Shown: piece after piece, positions 29,156 to 39,425 of the stretch | How positions within the stretch are numbered: the first letter of the stretch is position 1 | How the letters are laid out: each line of letters opens with the position of its first letter | Source: Candidatus Acidiferrum typicum | GTDB lineage: Bacteria > Acidobacteriota > Terriglobia > Acidiferrales > UBA7541 | Assembly: GCA_025463055.1 (NCBI GenBank) | Contig: JAOAPV010000038.1 | Location: forward strand, 1-64,000 | Direction: 5' to 3' | Length of the DNA stretch: 64,000 nucleotides | Notes under the pieces: model-generated | What the model was told of the DNA's origin: nothing | What the model saw: the letters and a program-made list of their open reading frames with translations, nothing else | Database searches by the model: none | Made by a program: the position numbers and the translations under genes

Positions 29156-29311
29156 TTTTGGCTGGGGCGGAAGGATTCGAAGATGAACCCTTATGCTCGT
29201 TAGCCCTGTAATCGCCTGACTCGGCCTTGACAGCCCTGATATACCTATTGCAAGAGCTAAGCGTGGACTCAATCGAGGTGAGCCCAGGAAAGTTGGGGTT
29301 TTCCCCCCATC

Positions 29312-32300
29312 GTGTTTTCACCGCGCATTGCTAGTTCACTTCGGTCACCCGTTGTTGCAAGCGCTGTGTGTGGCCTCGCAGTGTTCCTTCTGCTCTCCGC
29401 TGATTTTCTTCGCGCGCAATCGACGAATGCATCGCTGACCGGCCGGATCACCGACTCCAGCAAGGCAGTCGTCCCAGGTACCAAAGTCGTCGTGATCAAC
29501 ACCGGCACGCGTATCCACTACGAAACCATCACGAATGAGATAGGAAGCTACTACGTTACGGACCTGCCTCCTGGAACCTATCGCATCGAAGTGGAAAAGC
29601 TAGGATTTAAAGCGGTGATCAAGTCCGACCTCATTCTCCATGTGCAGGACGCACTGGAAGTTAATTTCGAGATGGTATTGGGCTCGGCTTCTGAAAGCGT
29701 CACGGTGCAAGGAGGAGGCCCATTGCTGGATACCGAGTCCGCAACGATGGGCACAGTCGTAGAGCAACGGAAAGTCAATGAACTGCCCCTCAATGGTCGC
29801 AACGTTTTTAATCTCATCGAGTTGGCCGCATCTGTGGTTCCTCAAGGCAGCTCCACGGGTACACCCGTGGGAGTGAATCCATTTGGATGGGGAAATTATC
29901 AGGTGAACGGTTCCTTTGGGAATGAGAGTGCAGAGTACCTGGATGGCCAGCCGCTAAACATTGGTTACATTAACCTGCCCGTCTTAGTTCCGACACAGGA
30001 TTCCATCCAGGAGTTCAAGGTTCAGACCAGTAATTTAGGACCGGAATGGGGCAAGTTTTCTGGTGGTGTGACCAACCTAAGCACGAAGACTGGAACAAAT
30101 TCCATCCACGGGGAAGCACACGAATATCTCCGTAACAAGATGTTCAATGCTAACGATTTCTTCCTGAATGCCGTTGGGAGACCGAGGCCTCCCTGGGTGC
30201 AAAACCAATTCGGAGCAAATGCCGGCGGACCTTTGAACATTCCGAATTTCGGACGGCGGAACAAGACGTTTTGGTTTTTCAGTGGGGAAGGTTTCCGGCT
30301 TCGAACAGGCCAACCTTTCACAGCCACGGTTCCCGACGCGAAAGAAGCCGCTGGTAACTTTTCGGAAATATGTAAGTCGGGTTTCACGGCCGGTATCTGC
30401 AACGATCGAGGCGCGGGTCCGAATGGCAAGCCGATTGTAATCGACCAAATTTACGACCCCTGCGGAGGGCTCGTGAATGCTCAAGGGGCTTGCCCGGGGA
30501 GCACTGCCACCCCGACGCCATTTCTCAACAACATCATTCCTGCGCCCCGACTCAACCCCACTTCCGCAAAGCTGCTGAGTCTCTGGCCCGCACCTACCAA
30601 CATGAGCACGACTGCGAACAACTTCACGACGGTCGCTCCGACAGGCGGAGACCACAACCAGTTTGTTGCGCGCGTCGACCACAACATTACGAGCAAACAA
30701 AGATTGTTTGTGCGTTTCAGTTATTGGAGCGTTCTAGATCTACCCATCGATCCGTTAAAAAGCGGCTTATGTGCCGACCGCTGCGCCGAGGATTATCACA
30801 GCCAGGCAATCGCTTCTGGTTACACGTATGGCATTACTCCAACAACGGTGTTTGGTTTCAACGCGAGCCTCAGCCGTTTCAGCTATAACCGCAGTCCGAA
30901 GAACTCTGGCTTTGACTTGACGACAATAGGTTGGCCGGCGAGCTATAACGACGTCGTTCCCGCCGAGATGCGCACACCGCCGACGCCATGCGTCGCGAAC
31001 TTCGCGGACAATATCATGTGTACGCAAGGCCAGAGCTTCATCCAAGACCGCAACACGCAGTACTACATATCCCCAAGCATGTCGATGCTGCGAGGACGTC
31101 ATCAATATAAACTGGGCTTTCAGTTTGAAGTTGGCCGGGATGACTACGCGCAGTCGAAGATTGCGAGCGGGGCTTTTGATTTCTGCGTTTCAGGCCAAGC
31201 GTGTTTCACTTCTCTGCCGGGCGTCTCCGGGACGGGTTCCGCGTTTGCCGATTCTTGCTCGGGTATGCCGATAACTTTAACAATCTTGAGAACCATTTTT
31301 TCGCCCAGGCGGTGGTCCCCGCTTTCACGGCGGGGCAGCAGATTTACCGCGCTTTCTATTTTGCGGATTCTTGGCACGCCGCGACCAGGCTCACTCTAAA
31401 TTTGGGACTCCGCTACGACCTGCAGGGTGCATGGTCAGAGCGCTTCAACCGGCTGTCGTATTTCGACCCAAACGCCACAAACTTTTTGACGCGGTTTCTA
31501 CCCGCAGGCTCGCCTGCGGTGAGAGGGGACGTATTTTTGGTGAACTCCCGCAACAGAAACAATATTCCGCTCGAAAAGATCGACTTCTCTCCACGTCTTG
31601 GATTGGCGTACAGCATCAATTCCAAAATGGTCGTGCGGAGTGGCTATGGAATTTTCTGGATTCCGAACTACGTGTCGTTCAGCTTGAATCCGTTGAACGA
31701 TATGGTAAACGCTGGGGCAACGACCTATACCGGAACAGTGGACGGGACGCATCCGGTGAACACCATCGGGCTGCCATTCCCCGCAGGAATTTCCTCACCC
31801 CCGGGGCGAAGTCTGGGCGTTCAGGGAACACAGCAGTTCCTGACGCAAGTCGTGCAGTCCATTACGGAAGCAAATCCTCGCGACCATCCGGAAGGTTATG
31901 TTCAACAGTGGAACCTCGACGTGGAACGCGATCTGCCTGCGGGTTTTTTTGTGTCCGCGGCGTATGTGGGTTCGAAGGGGACTCACTTGGCGCAATATTC
32001 CCAACAGATCAATCAGATCTCCGACACATTGCTTGCGCACGCGGCCGCGCAGGTCAATCCCTCGCTTCCAAATCCCCGGCAGAACGTCACGTTAGTGCAG
32101 CCGACGCCGAATCCGTTTTTCGTCAATGGCCAAGCGCTGGCGCTGACCGGGTCCACCACAACAGTCGGGCAGCTTCTTCGTCCGTATCCCCAATACGTGA
32201 GCGTCCAGCTTGCCGGCCAAGGCTCTTATGACAGCGTCTATCATTCGTTTCAGCTCACGATCCAGAAGCGGTTCGCAGACGCTGGGTCCCTTTCGGTCGC

Positions 32301-33027
32301 CTACACCAACGCGAAGCTCATCAGTGACACCGACACGCTAACGTCGTGGCTGGAAACCGGTGTAGGGGGCATCCAAGACAACAACAATTTGCGTGGAGAA
32401 CGTTCTTTGTCGTCGCAAGATATTCCCCAGCGCTTAGTCATCAGCTACGTGCTCGATCTTCCCGTCGGCAAAGGCAAGAAATATTTCGCCGGGGCTAGCG
32501 GAACAATGGACAAAATCGTAGGGGGTTGGGGAATTGACGGTGTGACCATATTTCAACGCGGCTTCCCGCTCGTTTTTACTAACGGGCAAGTCAACGGCAC
32601 GACGCTTTTCGGAGGGGGTTCACGTCCGAACGTTGTCCCGGGTTGCGATCCGTCAACACTAGGGAGCGCGACTTCGCGGCTGGCGAACCCGAACGGATTA
32701 AGTGCTTCAAAATCGTTTAATACAACATGTTTTGCAGCGCCCGCCGACTTTACTTTTGGGAACGAGCCGCGTGTGGATCCTGGACTGCGTGCCGAAGGGA
32801 TTGATAATTTTGATTTCGCATTGTTCAAATTGACTAGGTTCGCGACTAACGAGCGTTTTGGCTTTGAGTTCCGTACCGAGTTCTTCAACATTTTCAACCG
32901 AACTCAGTTCGCGCCACCGAACACAATTTGCTGTTCGGCCAGCAATCAGAATTTCGGAGTGGTGACGGCTACGGCTCCGGGGACGAATCCCCGACTGGTT
33001 CAATTCGGACTGAAATTCCTGTTCTGA
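29312..33027 (+). pseudogene. Oar-like TonB-dependent receptor, disrupted by a one-base frameshift
   Basis: Two overlapping frames together encode about 1240 aa homologous end to end with the intact receptor at 35569-39237. Frame one (29312-31399) carries a signal peptide, a carboxypeptidase-regulatory-like domain, NELPLNGRNVFNL of the plug and the first barrel half. Frame two resumes as RFLLGYADNFNNLENHF and ends NPRLVQFGLKFLF. The break is at about 31250-31254, where GCCGATTCTTGCTC would need one extra T to read AFADFLLG as in the paralogue. It may be a genuine inactivation, a phase-variable site or an assembly error. The GTG start at 29312 has only a distant Shine-Dalgarno. Confidence 0.85.
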
Positions 33028-33349
33028 TGCTGTTGGCTAAGGGGAATTGAGTTTCGGCGGACGGGGCGGAAAGACATGATTAATGCCCATCTGTAAAAGA
33101 CATGATTAATGCCCATCTCTAATTGATACCCCTTTTAACGTAGTACGCACTCCGAAGCCGCTCTGTACCAGCTTGCACGAATCTCTTGCAGAATAAAAAC
33201 CTACTGCTCCGCATCGAAAAATCTTCTCACTTATCTTCTAGCTGGTGTATGTTTCTGAAAGCATCGGAGCTTCGCCGGGGGAGCTCATTGATGTCACGGA
33301 AGTCTCGCTGAGGGTAGCGCCGACGTACCGTCCCCATTGGGAACTACGC
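33028..33349. other. Gene-free gap between receptor and sigma factor
   Basis: No gene is seen in these 322 bases. They hold the tandem repeat at 33071-33118 and presumably the promoter of the sigma/anti-sigma pair, which I cannot pinpoint. Confidence 0.5.
33071..33118. repeat. Two tandem copies of a 22-bp motif (possible IS end remnant)
   Basis: The sequence AAGACATGATTAATGCCCAT (plus CT) occurs at 33071-33092 and again at 33097-33118, identical, with a 26-bp period. Multiple short terminal repeats like this occur at the ends of IS21-family elements. No transposase is nearby, so it may be a solo end or a binding site. Confidence 0.5.
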
Positions 33350-34021
33350 ATGAGTTCTCCGCCGCCAGGACGCGCGCTAACATTTCCTATTCCTTGGAGC
33401 AAAAGCCAGGAGCGAACGGCTGTTCTGCCGGGTGCTCCCGAATGCCGAGTTCCAAGTGATGAAGAAGTGATGGCCGGCCTCCAGTCAAATGACGCAAGCT
33501 GCCTGGAAATTCTTTTCGATCGCTATGCCCGTTTGGTGCTGGGCCTCGCCCGCGGTGTCGTGCGCGATAGCGGTGAAGCCGAGGACGTAGTGCAGGAAGC
33601 GTTCTTCTATCTCTATAAAAAATCGATACTTTTTGACCGATCAAAGGGAAGTGTCAAGAGTTGGATCCTTCAAATCGCCCTACATCGAGCGCTCGACAGG
33701 AAGTCCCACTTGGCTCGAAGAGGGTTTTACGCTGGTACAGATATTGGCTCCCTCGACGATACATTGTTGGGAGAGACGGATCTGGACCGCGAGATCGAGG
33801 CGAAACTGAACCGGGCACAGCTCGAGAAAGCTTTCGGACTGCTTCCCGAGACTCAGCGCTTAACACTTGAGTTGTTTTACTTTGAAGGGTTAGACTTACG
33901 GGAAATCAGTGAGCAACTCAACGAGCCATTGGGAAATACGCGGCACCACTTTTATCGTGGCTTAGAAAGGCTGCGAAAAAGCGCGTTTGTGCAGAGGCTT
34001 CGGGGATCGAGGCGATGCTAG
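33350..34021 (+). CDS. ECF-type RNA polymerase sigma factor
   Basis: The product is 223 aa from the ATG at 33350 (GGGA eight bases upstream); an upstream GTG at 33245 has no ribosome site. Region 2 is visible as DRYARLVLGLARGVVRDSGEAEDVVQEAFFYLY, and region 4 as LPETQRLTLELFYFEGLDLREISEQL followed by a recognition helix. It directs RNA polymerase to target promoters. Its last 7 bases overlap the anti-sigma gene, and the two sit between paralogous TonB receptors, which are the likely targets. Confidence 0.92.
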   Translation: MSSPPPGRALTFPIPWSKSQERTAVLPGAPECRVPSDEEVMAGLQSNDASCLEILFDRYARLVLGLARGVVRDSGEAEDVVQEAFFYLYKKSILFDRSKGSVKSWILQIALHRALDRKSHLARRGFYAGTDIGSLDDTLLGETDLDREIEAKLNRAQLEKAFGLLPETQRLTLELFYFEGLDLREISEQLNEPLGNTRHHFYRGLERLRKSAFVQRLRGSRRC

Positions 34022-35319
34022 GGGATCAGCAAAACTGCGAAGACTGCTGGAAATTCAAAGAGCTCAGCGCCTTAGCGGGCACTGGTACGCTCACCCCGCG
34101 TGAGATTTTGGAGTTAAACGCCCACTTGGAGAACTGCGAGGAATGCCATGCGATCGCTCGTCAATACCTCGTTCTGAAGACGCAAGGCATTCCCACTCTC
34201 GCCGAAACTTACAGCGAACGGCAAGAACAATGCTCCTGGGACGAAGCGTCAACGCGACAGAAATTGTTCGCGCGTGTTCGCGCGGACGAGCGGCGTGGTT
34301 TCGAGGCGAAGAATGATCGGTTGGTCTCCGTACAGCCTCATCTTCTGCGGCGAATCGCCGTAACCCCTTTCGCGCAAGCTCTGCTTGCGGCATGCCTTGT
34401 CATTACCGTTGGTTTTGCGGCCTATGGCCTGGGCCTTCGAGCGCAGAAGAGCGGCCGCGTCACTGCGGAGGAGATCTCTCCTGACGACCGATTCCAGAAG
34501 CTTGCGACGGAAAAGAAGTCGGTGGACGAATTGCTTGCCGCTCAAGCAACGAGACTCACCCGGTTGCAAGAAGAGAGTTCGCAAAAAGAACAGGAACTCG
34601 CGAGACTCCGGGCGGCGTTGCGCGCAGTCGGCGATCGTTCAAACGACCTCGCGGCTGCGAATAACCAATCAGCAGGGCAATTGCAGGCGCTTTTGCAACA
34701 ACGCGACGCTTTAAATGCCCAGCTTCAGGACACGAACCAGAGCTACCAGAGCGTTCGCGCCGAACTCATAAGTCTTGGTGGTGAGCACGACAAAACCGTT
34801 TTGCGGACAAACTCGCTCGAAGCCCGGATCGAAGAACTTGCCGCCGTCAATCGTGATCAAGAACGCCGGCTCAAGGACACCGAACAATATCTGACCTCCG
34901 ATCGCGACATTCGCGAACTGATGGGCGCGAGGAAACTTTACATTGCCGACGTTTTCGATGTTGACAGCGGCAGCCGTACGCGAAAGCCTTTCGGCCGAGT
35001 CTTTTACACGCAGAGCAAGTCTCTGATCTTTTATGCTTTCGATCTGGATCGCCAACCAGGGTTTGTGAATGCCAACACCTTCCAGGTCTGGGGCCAAAAA
35101 GAGACGGCACAGGGCCAGCAGACATTGCCGATGAATTTAGGAATTCTTTACATGGACAACGAATCCAATCGCCGGTGGATGATGCGATTTGACGATCCAA
35201 GGCGGTTGGCAGAGATTGACGCAGTCTTTGTCACCGTCGAGCCGCATGGCGGCAGTCAAAAACCGACCAGCAAGCCCTTCCTTTACGCGCTGCTTCGCAA
35301 CGAAGTAAATCATCCCTAG
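34015..35319 (+). CDS. Anti-sigma factor (zf-HC2, transmembrane, coiled coil, RskA-like C-terminus)
   Basis: The product is 434 aa. The N-terminal cytoplasmic domain has the zinc-binding HLENCEEC element. One membrane segment (about residues 122-142) is followed by a long coiled coil (about 155-300). The C-terminus has GQKETAQGQQTLPMNLGIL and VFVTVEPHGGSQKPTSKPF, the pattern of the RskA extracytoplasmic domain. It should sequester the overlapping sigma factor and release it on a periplasmic signal. The extended coiled coil is unusual and may span the periplasm. Confidence 0.88.
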   Translation: MLGDQQNCEDCWKFKELSALAGTGTLTPREILELNAHLENCEECHAIARQYLVLKTQGIPTLAETYSERQEQCSWDEASTRQKLFARVRADERRGFEAKNDRLVSVQPHLLRRIAVTPFAQALLAACLVITVGFAAYGLGLRAQKSGRVTAEEISPDDRFQKLATEKKSVDELLAAQATRLTRLQEESSQKEQELARLRAALRAVGDRSNDLAAANNQSAGQLQALLQQRDALNAQLQDTNQSYQSVRAELISLGGEHDKTVLRTNSLEARIEELAAVNRDQERRLKDTEQYLTSDRDIRELMGARKLYIADVFDVDSGSRTRKPFGRVFYTQSKSLIFYAFDLDRQPGFVNANTFQVWGQKETAQGQQTLPMNLGILYMDNESNRRWMMRFDDPRRLAEIDAVFVTVEPHGGSQKPTSKPFLYALLRNEVNHP

Positions 35320-35568
35320 ACGACTACATCTGCATTTAAGACACCCAACGTAAAAGGCAAGTTCGCGCGTTGCTGTTTTTCGCTCTTCGTTCTCACCTCG
35401 AACTATGTTGGTACATATCCCCTTGGCGCGGCGTATCGATAGGTAAATACGGAAACTGTCGAGGAATTGTGTCGCGGAAAACGTTCCCGTCGTGGAACTT
35501 GGGGGATTGGTCTGCCTCAATCAGGGACTACCGGTACACGGCGAAGCGTCGCGTCAGGAGCGCAGGTC

Positions 35569-38500
35569 ATGAAAAAATTATGTTTTGGGGCCATCCCCGC
35601 GTTCGGATTGGCACTCTGTTTTTGCGTTACGTTGATTTTTAGCTCGCCACTGTCGGCGCAAACAACCTACGGATCTATCGCAGGGGCCGTCACAGATTCC
35701 TCGGGAGCGGCGATCACTGGCGCCCAAGTGACTCTGACCAACCTCGACACAGCGGAGAAAAGAACCGAACCGACGGGGGTCGACGGCTTGTATTCCTTCG
35801 TGAACGTCCTGCCCGGCCGCTACCGGATCGAAGTGGAAAAGACGGGTTTCAAGCGCACGACGCGCCCCGAAGTGATCGTCGACGTGGGGCAGGGTGTGCG
35901 AATTGACCTCACGATGCAGGTCGGCGATATGACCCAGACTGTGGAGGTCACTGGGGAAACTCCGCTGCTTCAGTCGGAGACTTCCTCATTGGGGCAGGTG
36001 ATCGAAGAGCGTAAGGCTAATGAATTGCCGTTGAATGGCCGCAACGTATTTAACCTCATTAGCCTGGCTCCGTCCGTAGTTCCACAAGGAAGCGCGAGCG
36101 GCACTCCAGTCGGCGTAAATCCATTTGGCTGGGGCAATTACCAGATTAACGGCTCATTCGGAAACGAGAGCGCGGAATATTTAGATGGCCAGCCGCTTAA
36201 TATTGGCTACATAAACCTACCGGTGATAATCCCCGTACAGGACTCAATTCAAGAATTCAAAGTGCAGACCAGCAACCTTGGAGCAGACTGGGGAAAATTC
36301 TCCGGCGGCGTGATCAACTTAAGCACGAAATCCGGCACGAACAGCCTGCACGGGGAAGCGTACGAATATCTTCGTAATAAAGTCCTCAATGCAAACGATT
36401 TCTTCCTGAACAAAAACCACCTGCCCAGGCCGCCATTCACTCAAAACCAATTCGGAGCTAACGCGGGTGGGCCCGTGGTAATTCCGCATTACGACGGCCG
36501 GGATAAAACTTTCTGGTTCGTCAGTTGGGAAGGCTTCCGTCTCCGCATCGGCACACCATTTACGACGACCGTTCCAACGGCTGCGGAGCGAGCGGGCAAT
36601 TTTTCAGCGGTTCCGACTCCCGTCAAGGACCCCTGCGGTGGCACGGTCGCTACACCGGTAGCGTGTCCGGGCTTCACAGGAGCGGCAACCGTATTTCCGG
36701 GCAACGTAATTCCTGCCAACCGTCTAAATCCAACATCACTCGCGCTCTTGAGATTCTTTCCGCTGCCAAATAGTGCGGGAGCGGTGGACCCCAAGACAGG
36801 GATCTTGACAAATAACTTTACGACGGCCACGAGCGGCGGCGGCAATCAGAATCAAGTCGTAGGACGGTTTGATCAGAGTCTGGGTGCAAATCAGCACTTG
36901 TTCTTCCGCTTCAGCTATTGGAATGTAAATGACCTGCCGAGCGATCCCTTGGGAACGGGTCTTTGTGCCGATCGCTGCTCGGAACTTTATTACAGCTATC
37001 TGGGTGCTATCGGCTACAGCTATAGTGTGACTCCCAACACCATCGTCGGGATAAACGTAAGTGCCAGTCGGTTTAGGTACAACCGTGCTCCCAAGAATGC
37101 GGGATTCGATCTCACAACAATTGGCTGGCCTGCGCAATACAACACTGTCGTTCCTTCAGTCGCGAGGACGCCGCCCACGCCGTGCGTCTTTAACTTCGCG
37201 GACAACATCATGTGCACGCAGGGGCAAAGTTTCATCCAGGACCGCAACACACAGTTCGATTTTTCTCCGAGCGTCACACTCGTGCGCGGGCGCCACACCG
37301 CCAAATTCGGTATTCAACTAGAGATCGGGCGTGACAATTATGCGCAAACCAACGTCGCAAGCGGCTCCTTCGCGTTTTGCGGCTCGGGCCTGGCGTGTTT
37401 TTCTGGCTTTAGCTTCGCTGATTTCCTGCTTGGATTTGCGGACAACCCAAGCAGCGTGGAGAACCACTTCTTCGGTCAAGCCGTAGTCCCTGCCTTTGTG
37501 GCTGGGCAGCAAATTTATCGAGCGTTCTATGTGGACGACACGTACCGCGTCACCAACAAGCTGACCCTCAATCTAGGGTTACGGTACGACCTGCAGGGAC
37601 CTTGGTCTGAGCGATTCAACCGCCAATCGTTTTTTAACTCAACGGCACAAAGCTGGCTCTCAAATCCGGCCGCTACTGCAGGCTTACCCGGTCTTCCTGG
37701 CTTACCCGGTACCAAGGGGGACGTTTTCTTGGTCAGTCCTTCGGGCAAGCGCACTAACATTCCCCTCGACAGAACGGAAGTGTCGCCCCGAATTGGCTTT
37801 GCCTATAGCCTGAATGCCAAGACCGTTGTTCGTAGCGGCTACGGGATCTTCTGGATTCCGAACTACGTTTCCTTCGGCCTCAATCCGAACAACGATCCGG
37901 TGAACGATGCGACTACGTCTTATACTGGAACAGTTAACGGCAACGTGCCCACAAACACAATCAATACGCCGTTTTTGCCGACCATTGTTCCGCCAGTTGG
38001 TCGTAGCTTGGGAACGCTCGGCACTCAACAATACGTAACGCAGACGGTGCAGAGCTTCGCGATAGCCGGTGATGGTCTTACTAACCACCCTAACGGGTAT
38101 GTCCAGCAATGGAATTTGAACATACAACGGGAACTGCCTTCACATTTCTTTGTTTCGGCCGCCTATGTCGGCTCCAAGGGCACGCACCTTCCGCTATACG
38201 ATTCAGAGATCGACCAATTGGGCGATAACTTCTTCGCGCAAGCCGCGACACAATGCGCCGCTCAGGTAGCAGTCACGGCGACCCGATGCGTGGGCACCGT
38301 ACCCACCGGAGTTCCCACCGTAACCGCACTGACACCGGTTCCAAATCCTTTCTTTGACTCCGCGACGGGTACAGCGTTTGCTTTGGGGAGTGCTACGACG
38401 ACCATCGGCCAGCTTAACAGGCCTTTTCCACAGTATTCGAGCCTCCGCCTTGCAGGTCAAGGTAACTTTGATAGCACCTATAACTCGTTCCAACTCACTG

Positions 38501-39237
38501 TTGAGCGTCGCTTCCCTAGTGGTGGTTCGCTGCTGGTTGCCTACACTAATGCCAAGCTTCTTAGTGATGCGGACACGCTCACGAATTGGCTCGAAGTAGC
38601 CACTGGTTCCATCCAAGACCACACTAACCTCAGGGGTGAACGGTCACTATCTTCCCAAGACGTTTCTCAGCGTCTCGTCATCAGCTACGTCCTTGATCTT
38701 CCCTTCGGTCGCGGCAAGAGATTTTTGTCGAGCGTCAGCGGTGTGAAAGAGAAGATCGTGGGCGGTTGGGGCATTGACGGGGTGACCACCTTCCAGAAAG
38801 GATTTCCCCTCGTCTTTTCTAATGGCGCCCCTAACTATACGACGCTCTTTGGCGCGGGTTCGCGGCCTAACTTCGTCGCCGGCTGCAATAGAGGGACTTC
38901 GGCCAGCAGCAAGGCGGCGAAGCTGAATCAGTGGTTCAACACCGGGTGTTTCACTGCCCCGGCGGATTTCACGTTTGGTAATGAAGGTCGCGTCGATCCT
39001 GGTATCCGTGGGTCTGGAATCAATAACTTTGACTTCGCGCTGTTCAAGAGGGCGCGTTTCGGTCCTGACGAAAGACTCGGGTTCGAGTTCCGCGCCGAAT
39101 TCTTCAACATTTTCAACCGCACCCAATTTGCTCCGCCGAACACGAGCGTGACATCGTCAACCTTCGGTGTCGTGAGCAGCACATATCCTGGAACAAACCC
39201 CAGATTGGTCCAGTTCGGTCTGAAGCTTTTCTTCTAA
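35569..39237 (+). CDS. Oar-like TonB-dependent outer-membrane receptor
   Basis: The product is 1222 aa from the ATG at 35569 with AGGAG eight bases upstream. A signal peptide (about 1-31, ending LSAQ) is followed by a carboxypeptidase-regulatory-like beta-sandwich (about 33-115), a plug with NELPLNGRNVFNLISL, and a large beta barrel ending NPRLVQFGLKLFF with the terminal aromatic. This receptor type is expanded in Acidobacteriota and is thought to import oligosaccharides or peptides using TonB energy. It is about 60-70% identical by eye to the broken copy at 29312 and probably its functional counterpart. Confidence 0.9.
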   Translation: MKKLCFGAIPAFGLALCFCVTLIFSSPLSAQTTYGSIAGAVTDSSGAAITGAQVTLTNLDTAEKRTEPTGVDGLYSFVNVLPGRYRIEVEKTGFKRTTRPEVIVDVGQGVRIDLTMQVGDMTQTVEVTGETPLLQSETSSLGQVIEERKANELPLNGRNVFNLISLAPSVVPQGSASGTPVGVNPFGWGNYQINGSFGNESAEYLDGQPLNIGYINLPVIIPVQDSIQEFKVQTSNLGADWGKFSGGVINLSTKSGTNSLHGEAYEYLRNKVLNANDFFLNKNHLPRPPFTQNQFGANAGGPVVIPHYDGRDKTFWFVSWEGFRLRIGTPFTTTVPTAAERAGNFSAVPTPVKDPCGGTVATPVACPGFTGAATVFPGNVIPANRLNPTSLALLRFFPLPNSAGAVDPKTGILTNNFTTATSGGGNQNQVVGRFDQSLGANQHLFFRFSYWNVNDLPSDPLGTGLCADRCSELYYSYLGAIGYSYSVTPNTIVGINVSASRFRYNRAPKNAGFDLTTIGWPAQYNTVVPSVARTPPTPCVFNFADNIMCTQGQSFIQDRNTQFDFSPSVTLVRGRHTAKFGIQLEIGRDNYAQTNVASGSFAFCGSGLACFSGFSFADFLLGFADNPSSVENHFFGQAVVPAFVAGQQIYRAFYVDDTYRVTNKLTLNLGLRYDLQGPWSERFNRQSFFNSTAQSWLSNPAATAGLPGLPGLPGTKGDVFLVSPSGKRTNIPLDRTEVSPRIGFAYSLNAKTVVRSGYGIFWIPNYVSFGLNPNNDPVNDATTSYTGTVNGNVPTNTINTPFLPTIVPPVGRSLGTLGTQQYVTQTVQSFAIAGDGLTNHPNGYVQQWNLNIQRELPSHFFVSAAYVGSKGTHLPLYDSEIDQLGDNFFAQAATQCAAQVAVTATRCVGTVPTGVPTVTALTPVPNPFFDSATGTAFALGSATTTIGQLNRPFPQYSSLRLAGQGNFDSTYNSFQLTVERRFPSGGSLLVAYTNAKLLSDADTLTNWLEVATGSIQDHTNLRGERSLSSQDVSQRLVISYVLDLPFGRGKRFLSSVSGVKEKIVGGWGIDGVTTFQKGFPLVFSNGAPNYTTLFGAGSRPNFVAGCNRGTSASSKAAKLNQWFNTGCFTAPADFTFGNEGRVDPGIRGSGINNFDFALFKRARFGPDERLGFEFRAEFFNIFNRTQFAPPNTSVTSSTFGVVSSTYPGTNPRLVQFGLKLFF

Positions 39238-39425
39238 TTGGATTGGCCGGCTAGGGTGGATGCCCCACGCATCTACCCTGGCGCGGTTGACGTGTGTGCG
39301 CCAAGAGCTGCTCCTCTGCATCTCCCTTTATGTTGGATTGACCGATCTAGAGTTCGTGCTAGCCTATTTCTGCGCATCCGAACGCAGTGACCAAGGCTCA
39401 GAATACAAGGAGAGCCACGTACGAT

